64,000 bases of DNA from DASTPP01 sp035762175 (GTDB lineage: Bacteria; Myxococcota_A; Polyangia; Polyangiales; Polyangiaceae): NCBI GenBank assembly GCA_035762175.1, contig DASTPP010000201.1:47063-111062 (forward strand). The letters are read 5' to 3'. Below the pieces are notes generated by a model, which had not been told where the DNA came from, did no database searches, and saw nothing but the letters and a program-made list of their open reading frames with translations. This document shows positions 17,836-26,714 of the stretch, one piece after another (the stretch's first letter is position 1; every line of letters begins with the position of its first letter). The translations under genes and the position numbers were made by a program.

Positions 17836-19512
17836 ATGAAGAAGATTTTTCCCCTCGCATTTCTATTTTGTGCTAGCGGGCTCCCCTTCTCCGCGTGCGA
17901 TGACGCGTCGACGAGCTCTACGGACGGCGAGAGCGACGCGGGCGACCCCACCTCCGAAGTGAGCCCGAAGCTCGTCGTCGGCTCTACCGAGTGGGCCCCC
18001 GACGCGAGGCCTCCCGCCGGCTTCGCCAGCTGGGCCGAGCTCATGCGGCTGCAAAGCCAGCTCAACGACGCGGCGACAAGAATCCAGCAGGCGGCCGAAG
18101 CCAGCCCACGAAACGGCTACGCCGGTGTCATCGCTGCGCCCGAGAACCAAGAGCTCATCGTATACTGGCAGGGCGTGGTGCCCCCCGATGTTCAGGCGGT
18201 CATCGATGAGCAAAAGGCGCTGGTACCAGTGCGTGTCGTGTCGGCACGATACACGCAGAGTCAACTGTTGGCAGAAGTTCAGCGGTTGGCGGCGAACCCC
18301 GACTTCGGCGAGGTGGGGCCCCGAATCGATGGCAGCGGCGTCGAGGTGCGATGGGCCAAGGGCCGGTCGGCGGCACCCGACATCGCCGCTACTGACTTGC
18401 TCGCCTCGGCCAGCGTGGCCGTATTTGTTACCTCAGCTGACGGCGAGGTTGCTCCGACGCTATTCGATTGCGCCGACGGAGCAAGTTACTGCCGGGAAGA
18501 TGACACACCGGCCTACTGGGCTGGCGCCCGAACCGAGGTTTGCACCGTCGGCTGGGCCATCAACTGGAACGGCAGCTCTCGGCTGCTGACCGCGGGACAC
18601 TGCGCCAACAACGGAGACATGGTGCGCGATGGAGGCGGCGACAACATGGCCACGGTCTTCAACGACAACGACAGTCGTGATACCCAGATGATTGGTGCCA
18701 GTGGCGGGGCGCGAATGTGGGATGGCGGTTGGCAGAATTCGACGTTCACCAAGCCGGTCGTTGGCGCCACGCCTAGTAACGTGGGCAATTGGATCTGCAC
18801 CTCCGGGTCACGAACCGGCGCTCGGTGCCATATTCAGGTCAAGGCGACAAATGTTTCTTTCGCCGGTACGTTTCCGATGGTTCGGGCCGAACACATGGAC
18901 AAGACTACGGCGGCTGGGCAAGGCGACAGTGGGGGCCCAGTCTTTGAGCTATCCTTCGACCATAGCCACGTGATCGCCAAAGGCACGATCACCGGAGGCG
19001 ACGGCTTTACCCAAACGCCATGTGTGGGCGAAAATTGGGCGGGGCGCGTGTGCGCCTGGCGAATTTACTATGCTGACGTCAGCCAGACGCTCGCCAACTA
19101 CGGAGCATCGATGGCGACCGCCCCTGGCATCGGACCGGTTCGATCGGCTCTGGCCTTTGAGACCAAATGCCTCGACGTTCGAAACGGTAACCCCGCCGAT
19201 GGGACCCCGATCCAAATTCATTCGTGCAACGGCACGGAGGCGCAACGCTGGGCGCGAGAGGGATCTACGCTCAAAGCCTTCGGAAAATGTCTCGACGTCG
19301 TCGGGGGCGGAACCGCCGATGGCACCGGGATCCAGTTGTGGCCTTGCAACGAGGGTGGAGCCCAAGAATGGGTGCCCGGACCCAACGGGAGTCTCCGCAA
19401 TCCACAGTCCGGAAAATGCCTCGACGTCTTCAGCGCCGACTCCTCTGACGGCACACCAGTGATCCTATGGTCGTGCAACGGTAACCTCAATCAGTGGTGG
19501 ACGCTGCCCTGA
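17836..19512 (+). CDS. Secreted trypsin-like serine protease with ricin-type lectin domain
   Basis: A 558-aa lipoprotein started at ATG 17836 (AACAGGAGC site). N-terminal signal with a lipobox-like FSAC. A propeptide-like region of about 200 residues precedes the S1 protease domain with His255 (LTAGHC), an Asp in DSRDTQMI and Ser365 (GQGDSGGPV). The last 125 residues form a ricin B-type beta-trefoil: three repeats with KCLDV...GT.IQ...CN and QxW-type ends (AQRW, AQEW, NQWW). The lectin would target the protease to sugars. Base composition and codon use are noticeably less GC-extreme than in neighbours, hinting at transfer. An IS66 remnant abuts its 3' end. Confidence 0.92.
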   Translation: MKKIFPLAFLFCASGLPFSACDDASTSSTDGESDAGDPTSEVSPKLVVGSTEWAPDARPPAGFASWAELMRLQSQLNDAATRIQQAAEASPRNGYAGVIAAPENQELIVYWQGVVPPDVQAVIDEQKALVPVRVVSARYTQSQLLAEVQRLAANPDFGEVGPRIDGSGVEVRWAKGRSAAPDIAATDLLASASVAVFVTSADGEVAPTLFDCADGASYCREDDTPAYWAGARTEVCTVGWAINWNGSSRLLTAGHCANNGDMVRDGGGDNMATVFNDNDSRDTQMIGASGGARMWDGGWQNSTFTKPVVGATPSNVGNWICTSGSRTGARCHIQVKATNVSFAGTFPMVRAEHMDKTTAAGQGDSGGPVFELSFDHSHVIAKGTITGGDGFTQTPCVGENWAGRVCAWRIYYADVSQTLANYGASMATAPGIGPVRSALAFETKCLDVRNGNPADGTPIQIHSCNGTEAQRWAREGSTLKAFGKCLDVVGGGTADGTGIQLWPCNEGGAQEWVPGPNGSLRNPQSGKCLDVFSADSSDGTPVILWSCNGNLNQWWTLP

Positions 19513-19548
19513 CGCGGGTGTAGCTCTCGGGCCTGTCTCGCTTCGTAA

Positions 19549-19772
19549 GGCGCGCCCGTCGATGCCCCGCGGCCAGGCGCCGGGCACCACCCATCCGCAG
19601 GCCGCGCACGTCGCGCAGTACGTCCGGTATTCGGCCATCTGAGGGCGGACGGGCGGCAGGTCGGTGACGTGATGGCGCGAAGGCTCCGGGTCGCATCCTA
19701 ACAACCGCACCCCGCACCCGTCGCAGCGCGAGGGCTTGCCGTCGACGACCTCGTCGGGGTCGTCGACCAAGG
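19549..19772 (-). pseudogene. Older IS66-family transposase gene, middle fragment
   Basis: Minus-strand frame reading DDPDEVVDGKPSRCDGCGVR then LLGCDPEPSRHHVTDLPPV: the zinc-binding region of IS66-family TnpC. Homology stops near 19549 and the catalytic DDE domain is gone. Across the inserted element the frame continues from the N-terminal fragment at 24946-25216: RALV joins DDPDE in frame once the element and one target duplication are removed. Confidence 0.85.
19765..19772. repeat. Left 8-bp target-site duplication (GACCAAGG)
   Basis: GACCAAGG directly precedes the left inverted repeat and recurs at 24946-24953. Eight bases is the usual duplication for IS66. Confidence 0.88.
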
Positions 19773-19862
19773 GTCTGTCCTCGCCCTGCCCCGTCCTGAC
19801 GGGGTAGCCGCCGGGGGCGAGCCTACCGAGCGCGCGCAAGCACGCGCGCAGGAGGTTCGCCC

Positions 19863-20216
19863 ATGTTCGATGCCGAGGCCAGTCAACTCCGCCACGCCCT
19901 GCGCTCTGCCGATCGCTCCGGCGTCGGCCGTGGGTATCCGAAGACGTTGCGCGCCCGCGTCGTCGCCTACGCCGAGCGGGCGCACGCCGCGGGGCGGCCA
20001 CGCGCCGACGTCGCCGAGGCACTCGGCCTCGCGCCCATCACGCTCGCTCGTTGGGGGCGCCCGCGCCGGGCCGCGGCCCCCGGCTTTCGCCCCGTCGTCG
20101 TCGCCGAGCCGGCGCGCGCGGCCCCTGCGGGCGTCGCCGTCGTGCTGCCGGGCGGCGTGCGGGTCGAGGGGCTGAGCGTCGAGCAAGCCGCCGAGCTGTG
20201 CCGGAGGCTTCGGTGA
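19863..20216 (+). CDS. tnpA: IS66 accessory protein TnpA
   Basis: A 117-aa basic protein. The first half (PKTLRARVVAYAERAHAAGR, then VAEALGLAPITLARW) is a helix-turn-helix like those of IS66 TnpA. The second half ends with a 'VVLPGGVRVEGLSVEQAAEL' strand-helix segment typical of the family. It precedes and overlaps tnpB by four bases (GTGA). Confidence 0.8.
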   Translation: MFDAEASQLRHALRSADRSGVGRGYPKTLRARVVAYAERAHAAGRPRADVAEALGLAPITLARWGRPRRAAAPGFRPVVVAEPARAAPAGVAVVLPGGVRVEGLSVEQAAELCRRLR

Positions 20217-20469
20217 TCCCCGCCGGCGGTCGCGTCGAGGTCTTCGTTCACCGCGAGCCGGTGGACATGAGAAAGCATTACGACGGCTTGTGGGGCTTGG
20301 TCGTGGCGCTCGGGCGCAGCCCCTTCGACGGCGCCCTCTATGCCTTCATTGGCAAGACCCGTCGGCGGGCCAAGGTCCTTTGGTGGGAAAGAACCACCAG
20401 ACTGCGACCCCTTCTGTAAGCGATTCCGAACTCGTCACCATCACGCTCGCTGTCCACCCTTTCTGCGGC

Positions 20470-20871
20470 ATGCGGCTCCGCACGCTTCGGACCTTCCGAG
20501 GACGCACGCTCGGTGACATGGTCGAGCTCCGCGGCCCAGACGGGCGCGCGCTACGCGTGCCGAACGCGTGGACCGATCTGGCACCCCCGTCTCTCGCGCC
20601 GGCGGTCGCCTCGGCGCTGCACGCGGGCGTCAACGAGTTGCGCGCGTTGGCTTCGATGATCGATGCAGCGAAGGCCGCCCCGCCGACGCCACTCGCGATG
20701 TCGCCGACGTCGGCCACGCTTGAGCATGGCCCCCGACCGACCGTCCCGACCGCGCCCGTCGCCGTGGCACCAGATCCCGAGCGAGCTCCGGCACTCGCTC
20801 CTGCGCCACCTGGCGACGGCCCTGCTTCAGGCGGTTCGCGCGAGGAGCGTCGAAAGCGAGCGCGCCGATGA
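20470..20871 (+). CDS. DUF5372-like accessory protein of the recombinase element
   Basis: The family-like block begins before any ATG or GTG: VTITLAVHPFCGMRLRTLRT, then ELRGPDGRALRVPNAWTDL. Its first valines are GTC codons. The only internal ATG in the element is 20470, used here; a longer frame would have to start within the tnpB sequence at 20290. The pattern 'HPF.G.R......P..WTD' matches DUF5372, small proteins found beside serine recombinases. The second half is Pro/Ala-rich and disordered. The stop overlaps the recombinase start (ATGA). Confidence 0.6.
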   Translation: MRLRTLRTFRGRTLGDMVELRGPDGRALRVPNAWTDLAPPSLAPAVASALHAGVNELRALASMIDAAKAAPPTPLAMSPTSATLEHGPRPTVPTAPVAVAPDPERAPALAPAPPGDGPASGGSREERRKRARR

Positions 20872-22952
20872 CGACCAAGATCCTGCCCATCCACCACCAG
20901 CGCACGGCGGTCGTCTACCTGAGGCAGTCGACGCTCCGCCAAGTCGTCGACCACCCGGAGTCGACGCGCCGGCAGTACGACCTGCGCGAGCGCGCGCGCC
21001 AGCTCGGGTGGCCCGAGGCGTCCATCGACGTCATTGACGAAGACTTGGGTCGCAGCGGCACGGACGCGGCACAGCGCACCGGCTTTCGGCGCCTTTGTGA
21101 CCAGGTCGCCCGGGGCCACGTCGGCGCCATCTTCGCGCTCGAGGTCTCGCGCCTCTCGCGCTCGTCGGCCGACTGGTATCGGCTGCTCGACCTGTGCGGC
21201 GTCACCGACGTGCTTCTGATTGACGAGCAAGCGGTCTTCCACCCCGCCGACCCCAATGACCGACTCTTGCTCGGGATCAAGGGCACCATGTCCGAGGCCG
21301 AGCGCGCGTGGATCCAACTGCGGCTGCGTGGTGCCCGGATGAGCAAGGCGCGGCGCGGGGAGTTCCGCATCCCGCCGCCGGCGGGCTACCTGTGGGACCG
21401 GACGTCGTCGCGCTTGCGGCTCGACCCCGACGAGCAAGTGCAGAGCGCGATCCGGCTCGTCTTCGAGCGGATGCGGGCCGACCAGAGTGCACACGCCGTC
21501 ATGCGGTACTTCGTGCGCCACGGCCTGCGCTTGCCTTCGCGCGGCCCGGGCGGCGCGTCGTTGCGGTGGGTCGACCCGCGGCCGAGCCGCGTGCTCGCCA
21601 TCCTTCACAACCCGACGTACGCGGGCGTCTACGTCTACGGCCGGCGGGCCTGCCGAGTCGAGGTCGTCGACGGCGCCCCCGCCCGCGTGTCGGCGCGCGT
21701 GCCGCCCCAGGACTGGGAGATCGTTCACCGCGACCGCCATCCGGCCTACCTTGGCTGGGAGGAGTTCTTGGCCAACCGACGCGCTCTCGACGCCAACCGC
21801 CCATCCCGCGAGGGCACCGAGCGGCGGGGCGCTCCGCGCAAGGGCGGCGCCCTGCTGCAAGGGCTCGTGCTCTGTGGCAAGTGCGGCCACCGGATGCACG
21901 TCGCCTTCGGCGGCCGACAGGGCGCGCGGTACGCGTGCTCGAGCCCGGTCCAGCAAGGGCGGAGCACGAGCGTCTGCTGGTCCGTCCGTGCGCGTGGGAT
22001 CGACGCCCTCGTCGCCGACCAGTTCCTCGCGGCGGTCTCGCCGCCCGCCCTCGAGCTGTCGCTCGCGGCCGTCGAGCTGGCGACGCGCGAGGCCGCGTCG
22101 GTCGAGCGCCAGTGGGCCTTGCGCCTCGAGCGAGCGCGGTTCGACGTCTCGCTCGCCGAACGTCGCTACAAGGCCGTCGACCCCGAGAACCGCACGGTCG
22201 CCCGGACGCTCGAGGCGCAGTGGGAGCAGGCACTGCGCGTGCTGCGTGAGCTCGAGGCCGAGCAGCGGGCCTTGCTCGAACGATTGCGCCTGACGCTGAC
22301 CGACGCCGACCGCGCTCGCATCGACGCCTTGAGCGCGGACGTGCCGGCCCTCTGGAGCGCGGCGACGACATCGCCGGCGCAGCGCAAGACGATGCTCCGC
22401 GTGCTCGTCGAGTACGTCTGCCTGCGGCCGCTCGAATCCGGCGCGGGCATCGGCGTGAAGGTGCAATGGCGGACCGGCGCGATCACCGAGCACGTCGCCG
22501 AGAAGCCTCGCTTCGGGGGCAGGGAGGCGCCGCCCCGAGCGCAAGCCATGATCCGTACGATGGTCGCCGCCATGGCGCGCGCGCAGGCGATCGCCCGGGC
22601 CCTCAACGAGGCGGGGCTGACGACGGGCGCGGGCAACCGCTGGACGAAGACGCTCGTGCATCAGTGGTGCTACCACCACGAGGTCACCTGGCCCGAGCCG
22701 GTCCCGACGTCGAGCGCGGTCCCGGATCGGCGCGAGGATGGCGCATACTCCTTGCGCGGCCTGACGAAGCTCCTGCGCGTGACGGAGCCGACGTTGCGGT
22801 ATTGGATCAAGCAGGGATGGCTCGTCGGCGAGGAGCGGGGCGGGCCGGGCAACGCTTGGTGGTTCCGAATCGACGCCGCGACGCTGGTGCGCTTGCGGCG
22901 CACGCGAGCGGCGCACCTGCGCCCGCGCGGCAAGCGCCCACCGCTCGAGTAA
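20868..22952 (+). CDS. Large serine recombinase
   Basis: A 694-aa recombinase. The resolvase domain carries catalytic Ser21 (VVYLRQSTLRQV) and later SRLSRSSADW and ERAWIQLRLRGARMSKARRG. A recombinase domain follows (AGVYVYGRRA, HPAYLGWEEF), then a zinc-ribbon-like CGKCGHRMHV...YACSSP..Q. A coiled-coil helical region is next, and a C-terminal MerR/helix-turn-helix-like segment (YSLRGLTKLLRVTEPTLRYW). It should catalyse integration and excision of the surrounding element between two attachment sites. It looks intact. Confidence 0.92.
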   Translation: MTTKILPIHHQRTAVVYLRQSTLRQVVDHPESTRRQYDLRERARQLGWPEASIDVIDEDLGRSGTDAAQRTGFRRLCDQVARGHVGAIFALEVSRLSRSSADWYRLLDLCGVTDVLLIDEQAVFHPADPNDRLLLGIKGTMSEAERAWIQLRLRGARMSKARRGEFRIPPPAGYLWDRTSSRLRLDPDEQVQSAIRLVFERMRADQSAHAVMRYFVRHGLRLPSRGPGGASLRWVDPRPSRVLAILHNPTYAGVYVYGRRACRVEVVDGAPARVSARVPPQDWEIVHRDRHPAYLGWEEFLANRRALDANRPSREGTERRGAPRKGGALLQGLVLCGKCGHRMHVAFGGRQGARYACSSPVQQGRSTSVCWSVRARGIDALVADQFLAAVSPPALELSLAAVELATREAASVERQWALRLERARFDVSLAERRYKAVDPENRTVARTLEAQWEQALRVLRELEAEQRALLERLRLTLTDADRARIDALSADVPALWSAATTSPAQRKTMLRVLVEYVCLRPLESGAGIGVKVQWRTGAITEHVAEKPRFGGREAPPRAQAMIRTMVAAMARAQAIARALNEAGLTTGAGNRWTKTLVHQWCYHHEVTWPEPVPTSSAVPDRREDGAYSLRGLTKLLRVTEPTLRYWIKQGWLVGEERGGPGNAWWFRIDAATLVRLRRTRAAHLRPRGKRPPLE

Positions 22953-23248
22953 TGTCGAAAGACCCGTTTTGATGGAACGCATGTAGACCCTTGATGCACT
23001 GTGGAGGCTCCGTTGGGATGGCACGGGACTGATCGTGTTGAGCAAACGGTTGGACAAGGGCCAATTCGTCGCCCCCTGGGCGCGACCGGGGCGTGGGCCG
23101 CTGGTCGTGACGGCGAGCGAGCTCGCCCTGCTGCTCGAGGGCAGCGAGTTGGTCGGCCGCGTGCGGCTGAGCCCCGAGCCCTGGACGCCGGCGCCGGTCG
23201 TCGTGGGCCGTTGACGCCGCGGCGCGGGCGCGCTCGGGTCGAGGGGCG

Positions 23249-24793
23249 GTGTGCCCCTTCGACGACGAGAACGATTTGCGCCGCCTGAAGCCGGCGGCGA
23301 TCGCCTTGTGGCACAAGCACAAGGCGGTCGAGGGCGAACTCGACGAGGCGCGCGCTCGGATCCAAGCGCTCGAGGCCGAACTGGCGGCCAAGACGAAGAA
23401 GGGCGGCAAGGGGGGCAAGGGCGCCGCCAAGGCTGGCGCGGCCGAGGCGCCGAGCGGACCGACGCCGAGCGCCTCGGGGGCGAGCGCGTCGGCGCCGAGC
23501 GCGCCCGGCAAGGCCCCGCACGTCGGCCACGGCCCCCGGCCGCAGCCCGGGCTCGAAGCGCGCGAGCGGACGTGGGACCTGGACGAAGCCGACCGCGTCT
23601 GCCGCGCGTGCGGCGGCGGGCTCGAGCCCTTCCCCGAGGCCGACGAGGTCGCCGAAGAGATCGACGTCGAGGCGCGCCGCTTCGTCAAGCGCGTGCACCG
23701 CCGTCGCGCCTATCGCTGCCGGTGCGGCGCCTGCATCGAGACGGCCCCGGGCCCCGACAAGCTGACCGCCGGCGGCCGCTACTCGGTCGACTTCGCGGTC
23801 GCGGTGGCGACGGCGAAGTACATCGATCATCAGCCGCTCGAGCGGCAGGTGCGCACGATGGCGCGCGAGGGGCTCGTCGTCGACTCGCAGACGCTCTGGG
23901 ATCAGCTCGACGAGCTGGGCGTGTGGCTCCGACCCGCCTACGTCGCCCTGCGCGCGTACGTGCTCGCGCAGCCGGTGGTCGGGGCGGACGAGACGACCTG
24001 GCGCCTGCTGGGCAAGGGCAAGCAAGCGGGCACCTGGTACGTCTGGCTGGCGCACGCCGAGCGGGCGGTCGTCTACCGGCTCGACAAGCATCGCTCCGAG
24101 GAAGCGGCCGCGGAGTTGCTGGGCGAGTACGCGGGCGTCGTGATGTGCGACGGCTACGCGGCCTACCTCGCGTTGGCCAAGAAGCGCCCCGCGCTGGTCG
24201 TGGCGCACTGTTGGGCGCACGTCTTGCGCGGCTTCCGCGACCTCGAGTCGTCGTTCCCCAAGGAGTGCGGCGAAGTCTTGCTCCTCATCCGGTCGCTGTA
24301 TGCGCTCGAGGACGGGATCCGGAAAGGGCCCGAAGGCGACGACGAGCGGCGGCGCGTGCGCACGACGAAGTCGCGCGAGGTACTCGATCAGATCGTGGCG
24401 TGGGTGTTCGCCACGGCGCTCACGGTGCCGCCGGGCAGCGGGCTCGCGCAGGCGATCGCGTACATGGTCAAGCTGTGGCCGGGCCTGGTGCGCTTCGTCG
24501 ACGACCCGCGAATCCCCCTGGACAACAATGGCAGCGAGCGTGCGGCGCGCGACGCGGTCCTGGGCCGTAAAAATCACTACGGGTCGAGGTCGAAGCGCGG
24601 CACGCAGGTGGCCGCGATGCTCTACTCGCTGGTCGGCAGCGCGCGCCTGAGCGGAATCAACCCCGAGGCCTATCTGCGCGTGGCGGCGCTGCGCGCGATC
24701 CGGCGCGAGCCGGTGCTCTTGCCGCACGAGCTGACGCCGGCGGTGCTGGCGGCCTACGGCGTACGCGGCCCACCGCCCGCGACCGACGCGTAA
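23249..24793 (+). CDS. tnpC: IS66-family transposase TnpC
   Basis: A 514-aa transposase from GTG 23249. N-terminal coiled coil (KAVEGELDEARARIQALEAE), a Lys/Gly-rich linker, a Cys-containing zinc segment (CRACGGGLEPF...YRCRCGACIETAPGP), then the DDE domain. That domain has GADETTWRLLG, VMCDGYAAYLAL, AHCWAHVLRGF and the final DNNGSERAAR block followed by GRKNHYGSRSKRG. All IS66 hallmarks are present, so the enzyme is probably active even though tnpB is split. Confidence 0.95.
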   Translation: MCPFDDENDLRRLKPAAIALWHKHKAVEGELDEARARIQALEAELAAKTKKGGKGGKGAAKAGAAEAPSGPTPSASGASASAPSAPGKAPHVGHGPRPQPGLEARERTWDLDEADRVCRACGGGLEPFPEADEVAEEIDVEARRFVKRVHRRRAYRCRCGACIETAPGPDKLTAGGRYSVDFAVAVATAKYIDHQPLERQVRTMAREGLVVDSQTLWDQLDELGVWLRPAYVALRAYVLAQPVVGADETTWRLLGKGKQAGTWYVWLAHAERAVVYRLDKHRSEEAAAELLGEYAGVVMCDGYAAYLALAKKRPALVVAHCWAHVLRGFRDLESSFPKECGEVLLLIRSLYALEDGIRKGPEGDDERRRVRTTKSREVLDQIVAWVFATALTVPPGSGLAQAIAYMVKLWPGLVRFVDDPRIPLDNNGSERAARDAVLGRKNHYGSRSKRGTQVAAMLYSLVGSARLSGINPEAYLRVAALRAIRREPVLLPHELTPAVLAAYGVRGPPPATDA

Positions 24794-24945
24794 ACGACGT
24801 CGACTCCGACGGGGCACACGCCGCCCTCGACGCGCCGAATCGGCCCTCGGCGGCCCTCGAACGCTTGCCGCCCCGAGCCCGCCGCCCTACGCGTGCGTGC
24901 CGCAGGTGCTCGATCCCGTCAGGACGTGCCAGGGCGAGGATAGAC

Positions 24946-25216
24946 GACCAAGGCGCGCGTCGAGCCCTTGTGACCGGGTTGCCCGCCGCGCTTGCGCCCC
25001 GTCGGCACGCGCTTCGGCCGCTCGACCTTCGGCCCGTCGCTCGATGGCGGCTTCGCAGAGTTGGTGGAATTGCGACCGAGCCGTCGCTCGAGGTCTTCGA
25101 CCTTGGCTTCGAGCGCCACCACCCCCGCGGCCAGGGCCTCTCTGCGCCCGCAGCGCCTCGTTCTGCGCCCAGAGCGCCTCGTTCTGCGCGTGCGCTTCGG
25201 GCAACGTGGCGGGCAA
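24946..25216 (-). pseudogene. Older IS66-family transposase gene, N-terminal fragment
   Basis: Starts at ATG 25216 with a coiled coil (PEAHAQNEALWAQNEALRAQ). A frame change near 25140 then leads into EALAAGVVALEAKVEDLERR and LGRNSTNSAKPPSSDGPK, the conserved IS66 N-terminus, and GRKRGGQPGHKGSTRALV before the target site. The first eight bases, GACCAAGG, are the right target duplication. The frameshift shows that the host copy was or became defective. Confidence 0.85.
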
Positions 25217-25314
25217 GGGCGGGCGCGATATCGACCTCTCCGTTGTGACGGACTATCCCGCCGTGCTCAAGGGGAACGCCGGTTCAGGCCACAATTGGCT
25301 GAACGGGTACACCT

Positions 25315-26712
25315 TCACTTCGCAACTCGGTAGACGACACCGTCACCATTGCTCAACTGCACGGCGTCGGGGTTGAAGCCGGCGACCGTGCCGACGTCGG
25401 CGAAGTAGACGTACTGCGCGTCGACCCGCACGTACGCCGCCCCGAAGGGGTTGCCCTCGTAGGGGTCGGCCTTCGCCGTGACCTCGCCCAGCAAGAGCGG
25501 CTCGGCGTCGTCGGGCCCCTTGCGCCAGGCCTTGAGCTGCCGCCCCTGCGCCGTCAGCACGTAGAGCGTCGCCTCGCCCGCACCCCCGCCAGGGCCTGCC
25601 GACCCGCCGGCGCCGCCTCCGCCGGCCGCACCGCCTTCGCCCGCCGCCACGACCGCGAAGCCCTCGATCGTGCCCAGGCCCTCGACCTCCTGCCTGACCA
25701 TCGCCGGCATCGACTTGGGCGCCGAGCGAACGGCGCCCGCGTCGGCCCAGTAGAGACGGTCGCCGGCGAGCTCGACCGCGAGCCCGCTCGCGCTGTCGGC
25801 CACCGTCTCGCCGGTGTTCGCCGGCGCCGTCGCCAGCCGGCGCACCTCGCGCGGTACGCCCGCCAGCCAGTACGGCCTCGCTTCGCCGTCGACCGCGAGC
25901 CAGCCGATGCTGTCTTGCAATCCGACGTTCGGCGAGACCGTGCCGGTGCCGTCGGCGTTCTTGCCCCGCACGGCCGAGCTGTTCGCCACCGTCCAGTAGA
26001 CCTTGCCGCCCGCGACGGCGACGTGCTGCACGTTGAGCTGGGCGGCTTCGACCGTGGTGGCGTCGGCGCTGCCGACCAAGCCCGAAGCGACCCTCTGGTT
26101 GGTGTCGGTAGGGCTCGCCCCAAGGTCGCCCCAGAAGAGCTTGCCGTCGGCGAAGGCCAGCGAGCGGGCGCGCACGATGACGCTCGAGAAGACGTTCTCG
26201 GCCGCACCGCCCGCGCTCGCCTTCGCGACGCGCCGCATCCGCGGGATAAAGGCGCCCTCTTTGATGGCCGGCGAGACCCAGTACAGGTGCGTGCCGTCGT
26301 CGGCGAGCGCGTAGGGCGCCACCTCGTTCGTCGCCAGCGCTTCGGGCACGCACGCGCCGGCCGAACACGTGGCCGCGCCGAGGCAGCTCCGGCCGCAGGC
26401 GCCGCAATTCGTCGCATCGTCGGCCTTGAGGTCGACGCACGCCCCGCCGCAGTCGACCTTCGGCCCCTGGCACACCAGGCCCCCGGCCCCGCCCGTGCCC
26501 CCGCCGCCGAGCCCCGCCGAACCGCCCGCGCCGGCGTCGCCCGAGGCGCCCGCGCTGCCGCCGCCGCCCCCGCCCGACGCGCCCGACGAGCCGGCGGGCC
26601 CGGGGCACGAGGCGTGGTCGGGCCAGCGGTTGCAAAAGTCGGGGTCGACGTAGAACCCCTCGTCACACGCCGCCACGAGCACGATGGCCCACGCGAGCGC
26701 CCTCGCCCGCAT
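25315..26712 (-). CDS. Lipoprotein with Cys motif and beta-propeller-like repeats
   Basis: A 465-aa protein from ATG 26712. Signal peptide with lipobox VAAC. A Gly/Ser/Ala-rich spacer is followed by a cysteine motif common in myxobacterial lipoproteins (CGGACVDLKADDATNCGACG, then SCLGAATCSAGACV). The remaining ~330 residues hold repeated YW or YF strands (HLYWVSPA, KLFWGDLG, KVYWTVAN, RLYWADAG, YVYFADVG), consistent with a beta-propeller facing outward. It starts two bases after the previous stop, so it is co-transcribed with the PEGA-like gene and kinase. Function unknown; binding is more likely than catalysis. Confidence 0.82.
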   Translation of the reverse strand: MRARALAWAIVLVAACDEGFYVDPDFCNRWPDHASCPGPAGSSGASGGGGGGSAGASGDAGAGGSAGLGGGGTGGAGGLVCQGPKVDCGGACVDLKADDATNCGACGRSCLGAATCSAGACVPEALATNEVAPYALADDGTHLYWVSPAIKEGAFIPRMRRVAKASAGGAAENVFSSVIVRARSLAFADGKLFWGDLGASPTDTNQRVASGLVGSADATTVEAAQLNVQHVAVAGGKVYWTVANSSAVRGKNADGTGTVSPNVGLQDSIGWLAVDGEARPYWLAGVPREVRRLATAPANTGETVADSASGLAVELAGDRLYWADAGAVRSAPKSMPAMVRQEVEGLGTIEGFAVVAAGEGGAAGGGGAGGSAGPGGGAGEATLYVLTAQGRQLKAWRKGPDDAEPLLLGEVTAKADPYEGNPFGAAYVRVDAQYVYFADVGTVAGFNPDAVQLSNGDGVVYRVAK

Positions 26713-26714
26713 GC

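Larger units (their letters stand above)
20389..23018 (+). mobile_element. 2.63-kb serine-recombinase element inserted in tnpB
   Basis: The pentamer TGGGA occurs at both junctions (20384-20388 and 23014-23018), and tnpB reads through perfectly when the block is removed. The element encodes only a DUF5372-like protein and a large serine recombinase, overlapping by ATGA. No inverted repeats are apparent, as expected for site-specific serine recombinase mobility. Confidence 0.88.
20213..23214 (+). pseudogene. tnpB: IS66 tnpB, split by insertion of a serine-recombinase element
   Basis: The 5' part (20213-20388) reads EVFVHREPVDMRKHYDGL to KVLWW. The 3' part (23019-23214) reads DGTGLIVLSKRLDKGQF to the stop at 23212-23214. 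Joining base 20388 to 23019 restores one continuous TnpB frame, including the conserved KVLWWDGTGL block, with no lost codon. TnpB is a small accessory protein needed for IS66 transposition, so this copy should be inactive unless the insert excises precisely. Confidence 0.93.
19773..24945 (+). mobile_element. IS66-family insertion sequence, interrupted by a second element
   Basis: Bounded by imperfect terminal inverted repeats of about 30 bp: the left begins GTCTGTCCTCGCCCTG, the right (reverse strand) GTCTATCCTCGCCCTG, and both continue to ..CGTCCTGACGGG. Flanked by 8-bp duplications GACCAAGG. Carries tnpA, tnpB and tnpC in the standard order. Without the 2630-bp internal insertion the element is about 2543 bp, typical for IS66. 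It sits inside an older IS66 transposase gene on the opposite strand. Confidence 0.93.

Noticed and set aside
20346..23057. A 903-codon minus-strand frame opposite the serine recombinase
   Set aside because: The recombinase has catalytic and zinc-ribbon motifs. The antisense frame has none.
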